This document shows, piece after piece, positions 24,150 through 34,904 of a DNA stretch of 64,000 bases. A model generated the notes under the pieces. It saw nothing but the letters and a program-made list of their open reading frames with translations, did no database searches and had not been told where the DNA came from. Position 1 is the stretch's first letter. The number at the start of each line of letters is the position of its first letter. Position numbers and translations under genes: made by a program. The stretch is from contig NW_023998433.1 in NCBI RefSeq assembly GCF_014805625.2, positions 1,349,297 through 1,413,296 of the forward strand, in the 5' to 3' direction. Origin of the DNA: Glossina fuscipes. Its lineage: Eukaryota > Arthropoda > Insecta > Diptera > Glossinidae.

Positions 24150-24962
24150 ATGTTAAATTTGCGGGAATGCCGTTTAGTTCGCGATAAGAATTTAATTGCT
24201 GCTACCATCAAATGCTTATATTTCAAACATGCAGATGAGATTCCAGTAACCAAATCAAAAGAAAATTGGAAGTCTAAAAGATATATCAGTTCTCAGTTGT
24301 CGAAAGGACAGAAAAATAATGGCTGTGATACGTCCGGTTCCATTCAAAACAAGTATAAAATATTCCGGGCAGAAGAATTTTCGGAAATTTTCGATGTGGA
24401 GAAAGAACGTCAACATCAAAGAGAACAGACGGTACCAGATCATAGCTCAGAAGTAAACTTAAAAAGCAAGTATGTAAACATAAAAGAAGCAATAATTTGT
24501 AAACATTTTCTCTATGTATATATTTATATAGGAGGCATACGAGGTGTGTTTGATATTGATAGCCTGGTTGAAGTGCTGCGCAAGGAAGGTGCGGAAGATA
24601 TCTTTGTCTGTTCGGTGCCTATGGAATTAAAGTATGTAGATTATTTGGTGGTATGCAGCGGACGTAGTCGTCGCCACCTAACGGCAATAGCAGAATTTGT
24701 GAGATACATGTATAAAGTCAAGCGTCATTCGGATGACACTTTACCCAAAATAGAGGGAAAAGAAAGTCATGAATGGATGGCCTTGGACTTGGGTAATATA
24801 GCTTTGCATATACTTGCGCCAAAAGTTCGTATATCTTATGACCTAGAATCATTGTGGGCTATTGGCGCAGAATATGACCGTGAATTTAACAAGCCCCAGG
24901 ATCCTTTGGTAGAGCTGTTCGAAAAGCACTCTACTCTGCTGGCAGATTTGAAAAAATTGTAA
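24150..24962 (+). CDS. MALSU1: Mitochondrial ribosomal silencing factor, RsfS/MALSU1 family (two exons)
   Basis: The product belongs to the RsfS/Iojap/MALSU1 family, which binds uL14 (MRPL14) on the mitochondrial large ribosomal subunit and blocks premature subunit joining. The family core is clear from 24535 on: RGVFDIDSL, EDIFVCSVP, YVDYLVVCSGRSRRHLTAIA, then EGKESHEWMALDLGNIALHI and YDLESLWAIG, the usual RsfS order of strand, helix and W.ALD.G...H...... blocks. The first 30 residues are basic and could be a mitochondrial targeting sequence. The genomic frame is open throughout. However, 24466-24531 has the signature of a 66-nt intron: donor GCAAGT, a T-rich 3' end and TATATAG. Removing it gives 248 residues and the junction VNLK|RGIRGVFDI. 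The ATG at 24150 is the first in frame. No GT donor upstream restores frame. Confidence 0.85.
   Translation: MLNLRECRLVRDKNLIAATIKCLYFKHADEIPVTKSKENWKSKRYISSQLSKGQKNNGCDTSGSIQNKYKIFRAEEFSEIFDVEKERQHQREQTVPDHSSEVNLKSKYVNIKEAIICKHFLYVYIYIGGIRGVFDIDSLVEVLRKEGAEDIFVCSVPMELKYVDYLVVCSGRSRRHLTAIAEFVRYMYKVKRHSDDTLPKIEGKESHEWMALDLGNIALHILAPKVRISYDLESLWAIGAEYDREFNKPQDPLVELFEKHSTLLADLKKL
24466..24531 (+). other. Probable GC-AG intron in the MALSU1-like gene
   Basis: The first six bases GCAAGT match the GC-AG intron donor consensus exactly, and the last bases are TATATAG. Every GT donor tested in this exon (24432, 24453, 24470, 24474) gives the wrong reading frame with the 24531 acceptor, or (24499) too short an intron. 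GC at 24466 gives the right phase. The intron is 66 nt with no in-frame stop, so retention would add 22 residues. Confidence 0.7.
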
Positions 24963-24973
24963 ATAGTATAGCA

Positions 24974-24979
24974 ATAAAG
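24974..24979 (+). terminator. Poly(A) signal AATAAA of the MALSU1-like gene
   Basis: AATAAA begins 12 nt after the stop codon of the MALSU1-like gene, implying a very short 3' UTR. A further AATAAA-containing region lies beyond 25220. Confidence 0.6.
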
Positions 24980-25019
24980 TTTTGATTTCAAGGAAGTGTG
25001 ACTATGTACAGCCAAAAGC

Positions 25020-25984
25020 AAAAGAGATTAATATAAACCTATCAAAACCTAAAAATATTTGTTCATGTTTATAAGAACAGTAGATTTAGAAATATTCTTT
25101 AAATGATCATGAAGTCGGTACATGTTTATTAAATATGCCTATATCCAGCACTCTGGGAAGAATTTAATTTCATCCAACGGTTCCTTCTACGAACATTTTG
25201 AATACAGTAATTTTATATTTTTAAATAAATTTTTCTTACCTTGTTCAGAAGTTTAATGCCGCATTAAGAAAAACGATATGAATTAAAGCAAATAAAATTT
25301 GAGAAATAAAGTTTGCATTGTCTACATTGAATCCTTCTCCTCCTTCTGTCTATCGTATTTCTGTATTTATTTTAAATTTAACCTACATAGAAACCTAAAG
25401 AATCCGATATTAGGATTAAGTGGTAGACATCATTTAGATTTCTGCACACAACTGAACAGGTTAAACAGCTCATAATTATATTTACATTGACTCAATTCAA
25501 TGAAAATAAAGTGCCTAGAGAAGCGCTTAGGAACATTACAGCTTATCTCACCAAGTAGTGTGGAAGAATTGATAGTACCATTAACCTAAGTTAAGAACGA
25601 AACACCAAGAATAAATTTATGCTTCTCCTGTAACGGTAACGATAACAAAAGCAAGCAATTTTAGTAAGGAGGAAGAGAGACAAGCGGGTCCCAAGCTCCT
25701 TATGGACAAATAGCAACAATTACTTTTAAACTGATTCAATTAAATCTACATAACACCTGTAGGAAGGAAACCATTCAACAAGGGCATTCTCAAGTATTGG
25801 TCTAATTAAGCACATGTATAGCCTTTTTGTAATGCAATGATTGCTAAGCTCTTAATGAAACCAAACACGGACACAGCTTTAGTTAAAGAGAGCTTAATGT
25901 GCAAATTAAATCTTTGATCGTGTACAATCCCTAAATCGATCAACGAATCTAGGTTTTCCAACTTGTGCTAAGCGATGAAATACT
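25020..25984. other. Intergenic stretch
   Basis: No gene supported. The right part (after about 25640) may include the decayed 3' end of the minus-strand LINE that follows. Confidence 0.4.
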
Positions 25985-28270
25985 CAGTATTGAATGATTT
26001 CCTCCTTGAGAAAGAAAGTTTCTCGCATTTTTTCAGATTTAATTTCCAAAATTTAACGACCACCAAGTAACTAAAGTATGTAAGTTAGTTTGAAGTTGAT
26101 ACGATTGCGATTCCAAAGAAAAGAAACAAAGTAGTTTAACATCGTCAGCGTACATTAAGGTATGGTTGAATTTAATGAACGAGGTGCTGAAGTTGAAGAG
26201 CAGATGGAAGCCAGAGGCCTGGAGTTTAAAAATCAATATGTCATGGTTAAGCAAGTCAAACGCTTTACTAAAATTAGTATATACGACATCTGTGCGAGAA
26301 CCACTAGAAAGAGCCTTGAAAGCAGGGCAAGTAAACTTTAAAGGATTCGTAACAGTCGACCTTCCTTTCAGGAAGCCATGTTGGGAAGAAAAAATATGAG
26401 ATTTGATAGCAAAAGCTAAACGCGTTCAAACAATTTAGTTAAGACACTTGACTTGGCAATGCCTCTAGTTCTCAACATGACGCCTATTTCGACATTTGTG
26501 AATTGGAATTAGGAAACTACTATTCTAACGCAAAGAGAAAACACCTGGTTTCAAGGATTGCTTAAAAAATCATCGAAATAACACCGCGTAGCTCATCAGA
26601 GCATGATATGAGTATACATGATGGAATCCCATAAGGCTTGAGGCGCACAACTATATTCTAGAGACCTCAAACCATTTAAACCGTCGATTTTTCAAATGAC
26701 CAAGTTATAAATCAAAACCGAGTTAGTTGCCAGGTACGGATACTTAGCAACCATTCAACCATTTCGTCGGAAGTATTCACCAAAGAGATTCGAGATTTCA
26801 GCATCATCGGAGGACTCAGAGCCATTGAAAGAAAGAGAGATATATAGAGATTTTTCTTTTGTAGTTGAGAAACTTAAAAAAATATTTAAGCTTCACAAGC
26901 AGTGAGGATTTTACCAACTAAAGATATCTGCAATAACACTGGTGGTTGAAGTAACCAAATCTATCCCTTGCAGCGGAATAAGCAAAATAGTCGTAAGCAG
27001 AACCGTTTTTCGTAAATTGTTTGAAAAGTTTGTTTTTGCTATTTTGTAATATTTAATTGTCTGGTTAAACCCCGGCGGGCACCTGCTTCGAGGGTGATGT
27101 TGGTTGATCGGAACTGATGCAGAAATAGTTAGGTTTAATACATTAAAGAATGAAGACAGTAAGGTTTCAATATTTTCAGCAGAGAAATCAAGCATAATGT
27201 GTGAAAGATGAGATTGAAGCAGTAAAATATTAATTTTGTTAAAATCATAATATTTATGGGAGAAAGCAGGTTATTGGCACGGATTTGGCACGTTACAGTA
27301 ATTCAAGAGACCATCATGCCTGTGATAAAAATATTACAAATTGATGGTTGATAATGATCTTCGGGTAAATTAAAAGGTGGGCAGCGATTTACGGCACGGA
27401 AAGTTGGCAAAGAAAAGATCAAGCAGTCTGCCATTGCAATTAGTAAGCAATCAGTAGATTTTGACTTTTTGGCCACATTACAAATGAGCACAGCATATTT
27501 CTTATAGATAGAGATATCCTCCTTTGGGGGGAAATAGGAGCAAGTTACATATAACTGTTTATTGGCAATTTTCCTCAGAATGGCAATAAATTCACCGTCG
27601 GGAGTGTAGAAAATTCAATTGAATAGGACAAAGACCACCGCCAGCGCAATCCAATCGATCCTCTCTGATAATCTGGAAAGAATTATAGAAAAGTTCCGGC
27701 CAGCTTTAACCAACTGCCAATTGCATAATTGCCCCTAGGCCGATTTCGCAAATTTTTCACCATCTTGTCCTTCGATAGATCCCGTGTTACAGTATTATTA
27801 CCACTCCTGTTATAAGAAGGAGGCAATTGCAAAGCCGGATTCGATGGGGACAAATCCACCCGGTCTACGAACAACAGGTCGACGGGCGACACTCAAGTTT
27901 GGTATACTTCGGGAAGTAAGCCCGAATCCGATGAAAGAAACCGAATATGGGCTGGTGCCATTAACGATAGCCCACACGCAACGGACTTTTGCTGTAGAAG
28001 ATGAGCAAAATCGATGCGATAACTCAGACCAATTCAAATTCATTTGTGCACAGGCTTCAAATGCTTCTTGGCATATATTTAATTGTTCCATTACGGTCGC
28101 CAGCATCTTTTTCACTTCCGCAAATCCCACCACCTTTGTTTGAACGAACAGAAAAAAATCAATGTGCTTTCGTCTGCACTCAGGACACAACCAACGCAGC
28201 CCGTTTGAGCTGTCTGCGACAGCATCTGCCGCATCATTTATATGCTTATCGATATTTTCCAATTTAAATC
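25985..28270 (-). mobile_element. Degenerate CR1/jockey-like LINE (minus)
   Basis: Read from 28262 down, an ORF1-like frame carries INDAADAVADSSNGLRWLCP and ECRRKHID, a PHD-finger-like C..C segment shared with the element at 49150. Endonuclease-to-RT linker pieces follow: near 27480-27330 CLIFSLPTFRAVNRCPPF with NLPEDHYQPS, and at 27195-26911 a frame with RCPPGFNQTIKYYK. At 26400-26040 come RT pieces: HGFLKGRSTVTNPL, FSKAFDLLNHDIL and the catalytic LMYADDVKLL, then LVTWWSLN. Sequence between the ASGFH and YADD motifs is missing. Frames are broken by many stops, so this is a dead copy. Confidence 0.75.
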
Positions 28271-29532
28271 ATTGCTTCCTAGTGGTTTCACCCCACACAT
28301 ATGTATATTTACTTTCAATTCACCGTCGAAGAACGGTGTTGGGTAGTAGCAAAATTGAAAGTTTCAACAATTTTGGGATGATATAGTGTATTCTTGAAAG
28401 TACAAGCATTTGCAGATCATAGAACGCTATGTAAAAATTTTCTATACACTACTAAAATGTTTTATGGAAGCTCTCTTTTAAAAATTGAAGTAAATGACCT
28501 TTAATAAACCTTTAAAGTGTATTGTTCCACAAGTCTTATTGGCTTAGTCCATCCTAACTAAACACCCAGAAATAAAAAAGTTTATTGTTCATCTGCGTAC
28601 GATTGTGAATGGATTTAATATCATTCAAACACTTTTGCTTGTCAAATTTTATTCGAAAGTCAAATTTGGCACAGCCGTCGTATTTGAAATGTCGTTGAGT
28701 GAAGCTCACTTTACATACAAGCTACGTTCGATAGAAATTCTTTTGCAAAGAATAAGAAGAAGAGGTTTTGGAAATGGTCATATGTATTTGGCCGTAACTC
28801 TAAGTACAACACTTACTTTTTGTTTTTAGTAGGTAGTGTCATGTCGTCCATCAATAAGATCGCATAGGCACATCAACCAATATCACATCTTGTGCAATCA
28901 AATAAACTCAAAGGTTGATGGTTTCATTGCAAAATAACAGCACATACGTACTATGTGCTGATGATATAACAATAAACTAATCAAACGAAAACGAAAGAAT
29001 TTGAGCGAGAAAAAGTTCTCTAGTTTTGCAAATATGGAGAATCTTTTTCTCGTAAGCAAATTCGTAAGCTAAGCTTTCAGCTAGATGAAGTTGGAGCGAT
29101 CTAAACAATGTTTATCAATTATAAGTTTTTTACTGCTGGGATATTACAAAATGGCCAAATTAGTAACTGACCAAAATATCTTGGCTGAAATTCTGCAATA
29201 GGAAAATAAATTATTGGTCGAAATTACATGATAAAAGATTTTAATAAAAAATGCATTGTATTTGTGGGTAAAACCTAACAACGTTTACAAAATGTACGAA
29301 AACACGCATAGAGCTTGCAGAGCAAGCAGATTTCTTCTGCTTGCATTGTATTTAATACCGTGTTTAATTTTGTTATTTTCACGTCACCTCTGTCTCATAT
29401 GGTCGCTCAATTACTAATGCAATTTATAAAAAGTCTGAATTCACTTCGCTTTTGTTAATTTCTAGTGAACATTTACTCGTGCTGTTTTTAGTTTTTGTTT
29501 TTAATTTACATTAACTTTTTCTTAAAAAAATT
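28271..29532. other. Intergenic stretch
   Basis: No gene supported between the LINE and the next host gene. AT-rich with short open frames only. Confidence 0.45.
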
Positions 29533-30457
29533 ATGCTCACGGTTATAATTTCATGGTTGATTTTATTAAGTTTGGTGCAAGTGCAACCAAAGCAAAGGCA
29601 GGGCCTGATAACTTCCGATTTGTGGAGGGGTCTGTGGTTTCCTTATCCTCCAGAATATGAACACAAAACGAATATTGTAAAGAAAGCGAATAGCACCGCC
29701 TGCGATAACGGAAAGGTAGATTAAATGCTTGAATACTTTTTTTTCTACAAAATGTCAGATTATTAGTTTTTTTAGGACAATATCGGCGTAGATTATGATC
29801 CCAAAGACAAGCGAGACTCATATCACTACTTATGTTTATCTAATAATCGGACAAACTATCAACCGCACATCAACACTACAGCGTTGTTAAACGAATATTT
29901 TATACCTCCTGCCTTCCAACCCTCTATTAAATGTTTGGATGAGATAATTTACTACGGTGAACCGTTACCTACCTAGTAATAATTTTTTTATATCCAAAAC
30001 AATTTCCAACTATTTTGATATGCATATTTTTAGTGGTTCTTATCGTCCCTTGGCTCCCAAATATGGTGTTTACAACTATTTGCCACCGCAACGTTGGCTT
30101 CATAGTTTAGCTAATGGTGCAATTGTCTTACTCTATCACCCGTGTGCGTTTCCAGGGCAGGTTAATCTGCTTAAGAATCTTTTGCAAAGTTGTTTGTATC
30201 GTCATATCGTTACACCATCCCAACTTCTAAGCGCGCAACGACCCATTGTTTTGTTGTCTTGGGGCAAAAGCTTACAAATGTCGGTGGTCGACGTAAGAAT
30301 AGCTTTAAATTTTATTAAAGAAAACGCCAAGCATGGCTTAAAACAAAAACAAAAAATTACGTCAGACCGTTACTACGACATTGATCTTTTAAGTGAAGCT
30401 CATTTGTTGACGAACGAGCAGGACGGTATAATTTGTGGTTACAATGACGTTATGTAA
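29533..30457 (+). CDS. TP53I13: TP53I13-like secreted/membrane glycoprotein (three exons)
   Basis: Exons 29533-29715, 29776-29975 and 30034-30457 join in phase to give 268 residues. Introns are 60 nt (GTAGAT...TTTTTTAG) and 58 nt (GTAATA...TTTTTAG). The second donor overlaps an in-frame TAG, so splicing turns it into Tyr. Residues 1-19 (MLTVIISWLILLSLVQVQP) are a signal peptide. N-glycosylation sites include NRT and NTT in exon 2. Exon 3 has the family core: YGSYRPLAPKYG, YLPPQRWLHSLANG, IVLLYHPCA, then LLSAQRPIVLLSWGKSLQMS. The YHPCA...RP..L..WG.. order matches vertebrate TP53I13, whose molecular function is poorly known. The human protein also has a C-terminal membrane segment; none is in this frame, but see 31021-31314. 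Confidence 0.8.
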
Positions 30458-30501
30458 TCGAGTCACAATTCATCTGTTGCTTTGTTCAGTTGTTTATGTT
30501 C

Positions 30502-30507
30502 AATAAA
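30502..30507 (+). terminator. Poly(A) signal AATAAA after the TP53I13-like gene
   Basis: AATAAA lies 45 nt after the stop codon at 30455-30457 and before the start of the next reading frame at 30584. Confidence 0.6.
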
Positions 30508-30583
30508 TTTTGATTTTGCAAAAAATTAAAAATTAAATGGAGCATTTTTTTTATAATCAATGCTATTTACTCCATGAAATGAG

Positions 30584-30890
30584 ATGGATTCGAAATTTGT
30601 AAGTAAGAGCGAATTGTTGCACACCATTAGAGCACGAAAGTTTGTGTCGCATAAATATTACTCGTTTTTAGAGAGAATGAATAGTAAAGAATACCGCATT
30701 GCTGGCTTTGACCAAATTGAACGAACAATAATTGGGTGTTCAAGCAATATTTTTATTAGCTAAAGAAAAGGGTCGTAAGTGGCAGAAACAGCATCTTGCA
30801 ACTAAGATATCTCCTAAATTAACATTACGCAATATCTTCTGTTTTCGCTGTTGCTTGCTTCGTTCTATGAGAGCAATATGGAGGCAATAA
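30584..30890 (+). CDS. Small unrecognised protein, one apparent frameshift
   Basis: From the ATG at 30584 the frame gives SELLHTIRARKFVSHKYYSF and LERMNSKEYRIAGFDQIERT, then hits a stop after GCSSNIFIS. The next frame continues the same character without a break: VQAIFLLAKEKGRKWQKQHL, then ATKISPKLTLRNIF and an end at TAA 30888-30890. Dropping one G from the GGG near 30734 joins the halves into about 101 basic residues (...ERTIIG|VQAIF...). No domain or signal peptide is recognised. An AATAAA overlaps the stop codon (30886-30891). The composition (balanced, basic, no low complexity) favours a real gene carrying an assembly error or a recent lesion. Not recognised as any family. Confidence 0.5.
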
Positions 30891-31020
30891 ATACAAATTG
30901 GTGCATTACATAAATTCACACAAATGCCATAGCGAATGCCATTCGTGCTGGTTTCATTATTTAATATGGCGTTCATAAGAAAAATGATTTAATTTATTTC
31001 AAATATTTCCGTTATTTCAG

Positions 31021-31314
31021 ATGGAGGTGCCTTACGATTTTCTATATCTTGTACGTAATCGATCCGATGATTGTTCTCGATGGTATCGAGTTAATACAAC
31101 TCAACCGCTGTCGCATCGAGAGAAAGTCTATCAATCTCGACATCCAAATCTTTTGCTAGTGACTTTTTGCGAGGTCTTATTTGGTATTTTATTTCGATTT
31201 ATTTAGGCCATTTATGCAATGCTTTATTCTTGCTACCAACCGCTTTTGCAAATTTTTAAAATATTTTTACTTTCGTTTATCTTGTTAATCTTGTTAATCC
31301 GCTGGCGTAAATGA
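31021..31314 (+). CDS. C-terminal exon(s) of an unidentified membrane protein
   Basis: A frame opens right after a splice-acceptor-like TTATTTCAG. It reads MEVPYDFLYLVRNRS, CSRWYRVNTTQPLSHREKVY and QSRHPNLLL, meets TAG at 31204-31206, and continues in the same frame as AIYAMLYSCYQPLLQIFKIF then LLSFILLILLIRWRK to TGA at 31312. The end is a membrane helix with a short basic tail. Two N-glycosylation sites (NRS, NTT) fit a luminal or extracellular side upstream. The stop can be removed in frame by an intron 31159-31206 (48 nt, GTGACT...TTTAG) or 31174-31206 (33 nt, too short). A donor GTTATG at 30449 in the TP53I13-like gene would join this exon in phase, giving that protein a membrane anchor. 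This is inference; it could equally be a separate gene. Confidence 0.45.
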
Positions 31315-32057
31315 CGTCTGTAGACGTCCATGGCTTGTAGATGTACACGTCGTCTATAGCAGTTCTCTGTTCTTGGTGTTATAAAACAGAAAAAGAAAAA
31401 GTGTGTTTTTCAAGCACTCATTGAATTTAAAATGAACATATTCGGAGACTATTTATTACATTTCATACTCCAATTTTGGTTTTATATCTGTTACGTGTGT
31501 TATTGCGCTTTCCTAATGCGTTAGATGTTTCTGGTGTAGCATCAACATTTCCTTCGTATGTGGAATATCTTAAAGTTATCTATAATAGATAAAATGTATG
31601 ATTATTAAAAATGATAAGGAAATATCATTAATATTTTACTCCTGTTGCACCTTCCACGCCAATTTATGGGGCACTTGGCATCATCCCACACTCATGGCTC
31701 CAAATGTCGCCACAGTTCATCCCCCAAATCGTATTATATTATTAATGTTTTTTAAAGATCCGCCGTTTATGCTATGTAATGATCGTTTACTTTCTTTACT
31801 TTATTTACAAAGTCTAAACTTCTCTTAGTTTTACCAAGACCTTAGTGATTAGAAAATAAAAATTACATTAATTAAAATAAATACTTTTCAGTATATAATG
31901 ATTTACAATTACTTCCTTCCATTTTTTAATATTTCCGGCATATCCGGTTATGTTAGTTAAATTTACAGCCGATTGCGCCCACAAGTTTTTTACTACCATG
32001 GATTTGTTGAATTTATTTTTTCTAAAATTTTGCGTGTTTTTCAATAAACCTCACATA
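31315..32057. other. Intergenic stretch before the gap
   Basis: Open frame at 31598-31828 has no recognisable domain. Nothing else supported. Confidence 0.4.
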
Positions 32058-32457
32058 NNNNNNNNNNNNNNNNNNNNNNNNNNNNNNNNNNNNNNNNNNN
32101 NNNNNNNNNNNNNNNNNNNNNNNNNNNNNNNNNNNNNNNNNNNNNNNNNNNNNNNNNNNNNNNNNNNNNNNNNNNNNNNNNNNNNNNNNNNNNNNNNNNN
32201 NNNNNNNNNNNNNNNNNNNNNNNNNNNNNNNNNNNNNNNNNNNNNNNNNNNNNNNNNNNNNNNNNNNNNNNNNNNNNNNNNNNNNNNNNNNNNNNNNNNN
32301 NNNNNNNNNNNNNNNNNNNNNNNNNNNNNNNNNNNNNNNNNNNNNNNNNNNNNNNNNNNNNNNNNNNNNNNNNNNNNNNNNNNNNNNNNNNNNNNNNNNN
32401 NNNNNNNNNNNNNNNNNNNNNNNNNNNNNNNNNNNNNNNNNNNNNNNNNNNNNNNNN
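32058..32457. other. Assembly gap (400 N)
   Basis: 400 consecutive N. Open frames that cross it are meaningless. Confidence 1.
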
Positions 32458-33379
32458 TTTAGCCGCCTGGCTTGCATTTTCGCCTTTGTCAAAGAAAAAC
32501 TGTACCGAATTTTCTCTTTGTTCACTTCCATTTTTAACACGCTGTAACTCACAACTGAATGCACCAAACAAAAAACAGCAAAAGAATTTTTTTTACTGCG
32601 AAATGTCACCTTTCCAACGAGCATAAATCTAAAATTGTTTGATCGATACTTTACGAGAAATCTACCGTCTACCGAAAAAATAATGGATTTCTTTTTCCCC
32701 AAACTAATATTAAACTGTTTCAATTTCACATTCATACAGTGTTTTCTTATTCTACTTTGATAACTTTGTCGCAATTGTTCCGATAAAAGCGACATGAGAA
32801 TGTTCATTATTAAGGTGTAAATTGGGTCTTATTTTCGAGTTCCGAGTTTATTTGCGTTTCATATGCATCGTAGGTGCAAGAAACGCTCTCTCATTTCTGT
32901 TAAGTCACATAAAAGCTATATATATAGTTCGCGTTTTGAATTAATGCTAATGTAGTGTTGATTATTTAGAGTTGCACTGATAAGAGTAACCAATTGTAAA
33001 TTGAAAACAAATTCAATTGCAAACAAAATTGTTCACTTGCAAACAGTTGAACCAAAACCAAAAGTTTTTAATTTATGAAAGGTGAGTAAAATAACTCTTC
33101 TTCGATTTAGCAAATTAAGAGCAGAAGGTCCGCAGTTATTTGTAAAAAATGTTCACTGTGAACTTGAAGCTCTTTGTCTGGATCTAAATAAAGTTATTTC
33201 ATTAATTAATTTTTTCCTAGTTGAATTATATGTTGCAGTTGATTGTGTTTTCCACAACGATAGCATAAACCCTCCAAGTAAAATGATTCTTTCTCTTTTG
33301 TTTTTTACTCCAATTGTCCAATTGACATAGTTAATCCATTAAAGCTTGCAATCAACTTCGTATCATTAATCCTTCCATA
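32458..33379. other. Non-coding stretch after the gap
   Basis: Open frames on the minus strand (to 32807) and plus strand (33082-33330) show no domain. No gene supported. Confidence 0.4.
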
Positions 33380-34440
33380 TGTCCTCGACGGACTGTCATC
33401 TTACTGCGATGGGGACGCTTGCTATGTGCAAGGACCTCAGGAGTGAAGCTGGCGGTGGCGTAGCTACTGGTAGGGTCGCCCATGTCGTTAAGGTCGGAAG
33501 TAAATCCTGGAAGTAAGAAAAGTCCGGACGAGTAATCGTATTGCGAAATAGAAAGGCTTCAACCATTGCATGACAACTTTAACTTATACAAGAAACTAAA
33601 GGAAAGTTGTGGCCTGCAAAGAAAAACAATGCCAGCTGTTCTGATGAATAACGGTAAAGAAATATTCGCCAAGATAAAAAAAAAGTTATGGGAAGATTAT
33701 ATTCGTCAATTATTTGCAGATTATACGAGATGTGTATACTTTCAAGATGATGAAGAACAGCTTACGGGCCCACCCATTATGAACGATAAAATATCCCTAA
33801 TGAATTATGTTCTGAAAATTTCTCTAAGAAGGCAAAGGCTCTATGCTGAACGTGAATCAGCACATGGCCGTACTCAGTTTGGTTTCCGGAGAGGCATGGG
33901 CACTGGAGAACCTTTAATCTGCATTCAGACTACAGTCCACAACCGTTGAAATGTGTATAAAGAAGGTTTTCTTTATTTTATAGATTATGAAAAAGCGTTT
34001 GACAAATTATGGAACGATAAATTAAAAGACATCCAAAAAGGTCTTAGTATTGACGGAAAAGATACACATTGCATCAACAATTTATATTGCAGACAAACAG
34101 CAGACGTCTTTGATAATGATGTCAGGACAAATTATATTCCTGAAGAGAGAGAGGTTCGCCAAGGGTGCTTTTTGTCTTCTCGCCTTTCAACGACTGATCT
34201 AAGGTAATTTATTCAAACGATAAACAAGCATTAAGATCAATGGGAAATTCATCAATAACATTCGATATGCAGACAATGTAACTATTCTAACAGATAATAT
34301 GCAGGATCTGCAGATGATGGTTCAAGCTGTAAATGATTAGAGTGACAACTTCGGACTAAACCTAATTATCAGCAAAACCCAATGCACGATCGTAAGTCGA
34401 CTGAAAACCCCATATCAAACACCCATACTACAAAGTCCTC
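33380..34440 (+). mobile_element. Non-LTR retrotransposon RT fragment
   Basis: From 33566 the frame gives RTQFGFRRGMGTGEPL (RT motif 2 region). After one stop/frameshift at about 33950 it continues FLYFIDYEKAFDKLWNDKL (catalytic motif A), then REVRQGCFLSS (motif B, QGC..S) and, in a broken frame near 34255-34290, a damaged RYADN-like motif C followed by an ISKTQCTI-type block. The IDYEKAFD...VRQGC spelling is typical of an insect LINE group related to CR1/RTE-type RTs. The element is 5'-truncated and inactive. Confidence 0.75.
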
Positions 34441-34892
34441 TAAGTCTAGATAATTGTTGTCCATGGGCTTTATTATTTTTAGGATTACAGGCTGTAGAGA
34501 CTGTCGTATGTGCAACAACTGTTCTAGTTAGTTCAGGAAATGTGGGAAGGTTCTAAATTTTGTCTCACGGACACTCGACACACAACTACACCTGAGAGAA
34601 ATGTACATACTTTACCCTTGTACAAATAGATGGACGGACAAAACCTACATTACAGAGCTGGCATATCCTAAGCCCTGGGCTATCCTTCACCCTGCCCTAG
34701 CTATGGTCTCGTTCGGCCTATGATGTCTATGGGAAACCCCGAAATTGGGCGCGAGAACCCCTAAGCTACTTTCCTTTCATAGAAAAGAATTCCTTTTTTA
34801 TTTCACTTTTTTATAGTTTATTTTCTCGGATATATTATTCTATCTTTTATGTACTACTAACTATTATATATACTATATATTCCTACAATATT
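34441..34892. other. Unassigned stretch upstream of the I-clade LINE
   Basis: Slightly GC-richer than its surroundings to about 34780, then AT-rich. Possibly a decayed part of the preceding LINE; no motif recognised. Confidence 0.4.
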
Positions 34893-34904
34893 AAATGCTT
34901 TCTT
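34893..34904 (+). repeat. Target-site duplication of the I-clade LINE, left copy
   Basis: AAATGCTTTCTT, repeated exactly at 38129-38140. The ATG within it makes the LINE frame appear to start at 34895, but that ATG belongs to flanking DNA. Confidence 0.85.

Noticed and set aside
24470..24531. GT-AG intron starting GTATGT at 24470 in the MALSU1-like gene
   Set aside because: It would be 62 nt and shift the reading frame out of the conserved domain; the GC donor at 24466 keeps the frame.
30740..30976. Minus-strand 78-codon frame, Cys-rich
   Set aside because: It is the antisense shadow of the better-supported plus-strand small gene at 30584-30890.
31950..32807. Long open frames crossing 32058-32457
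   Set aside because: Most of their length is N; the flanking residues show no domain.
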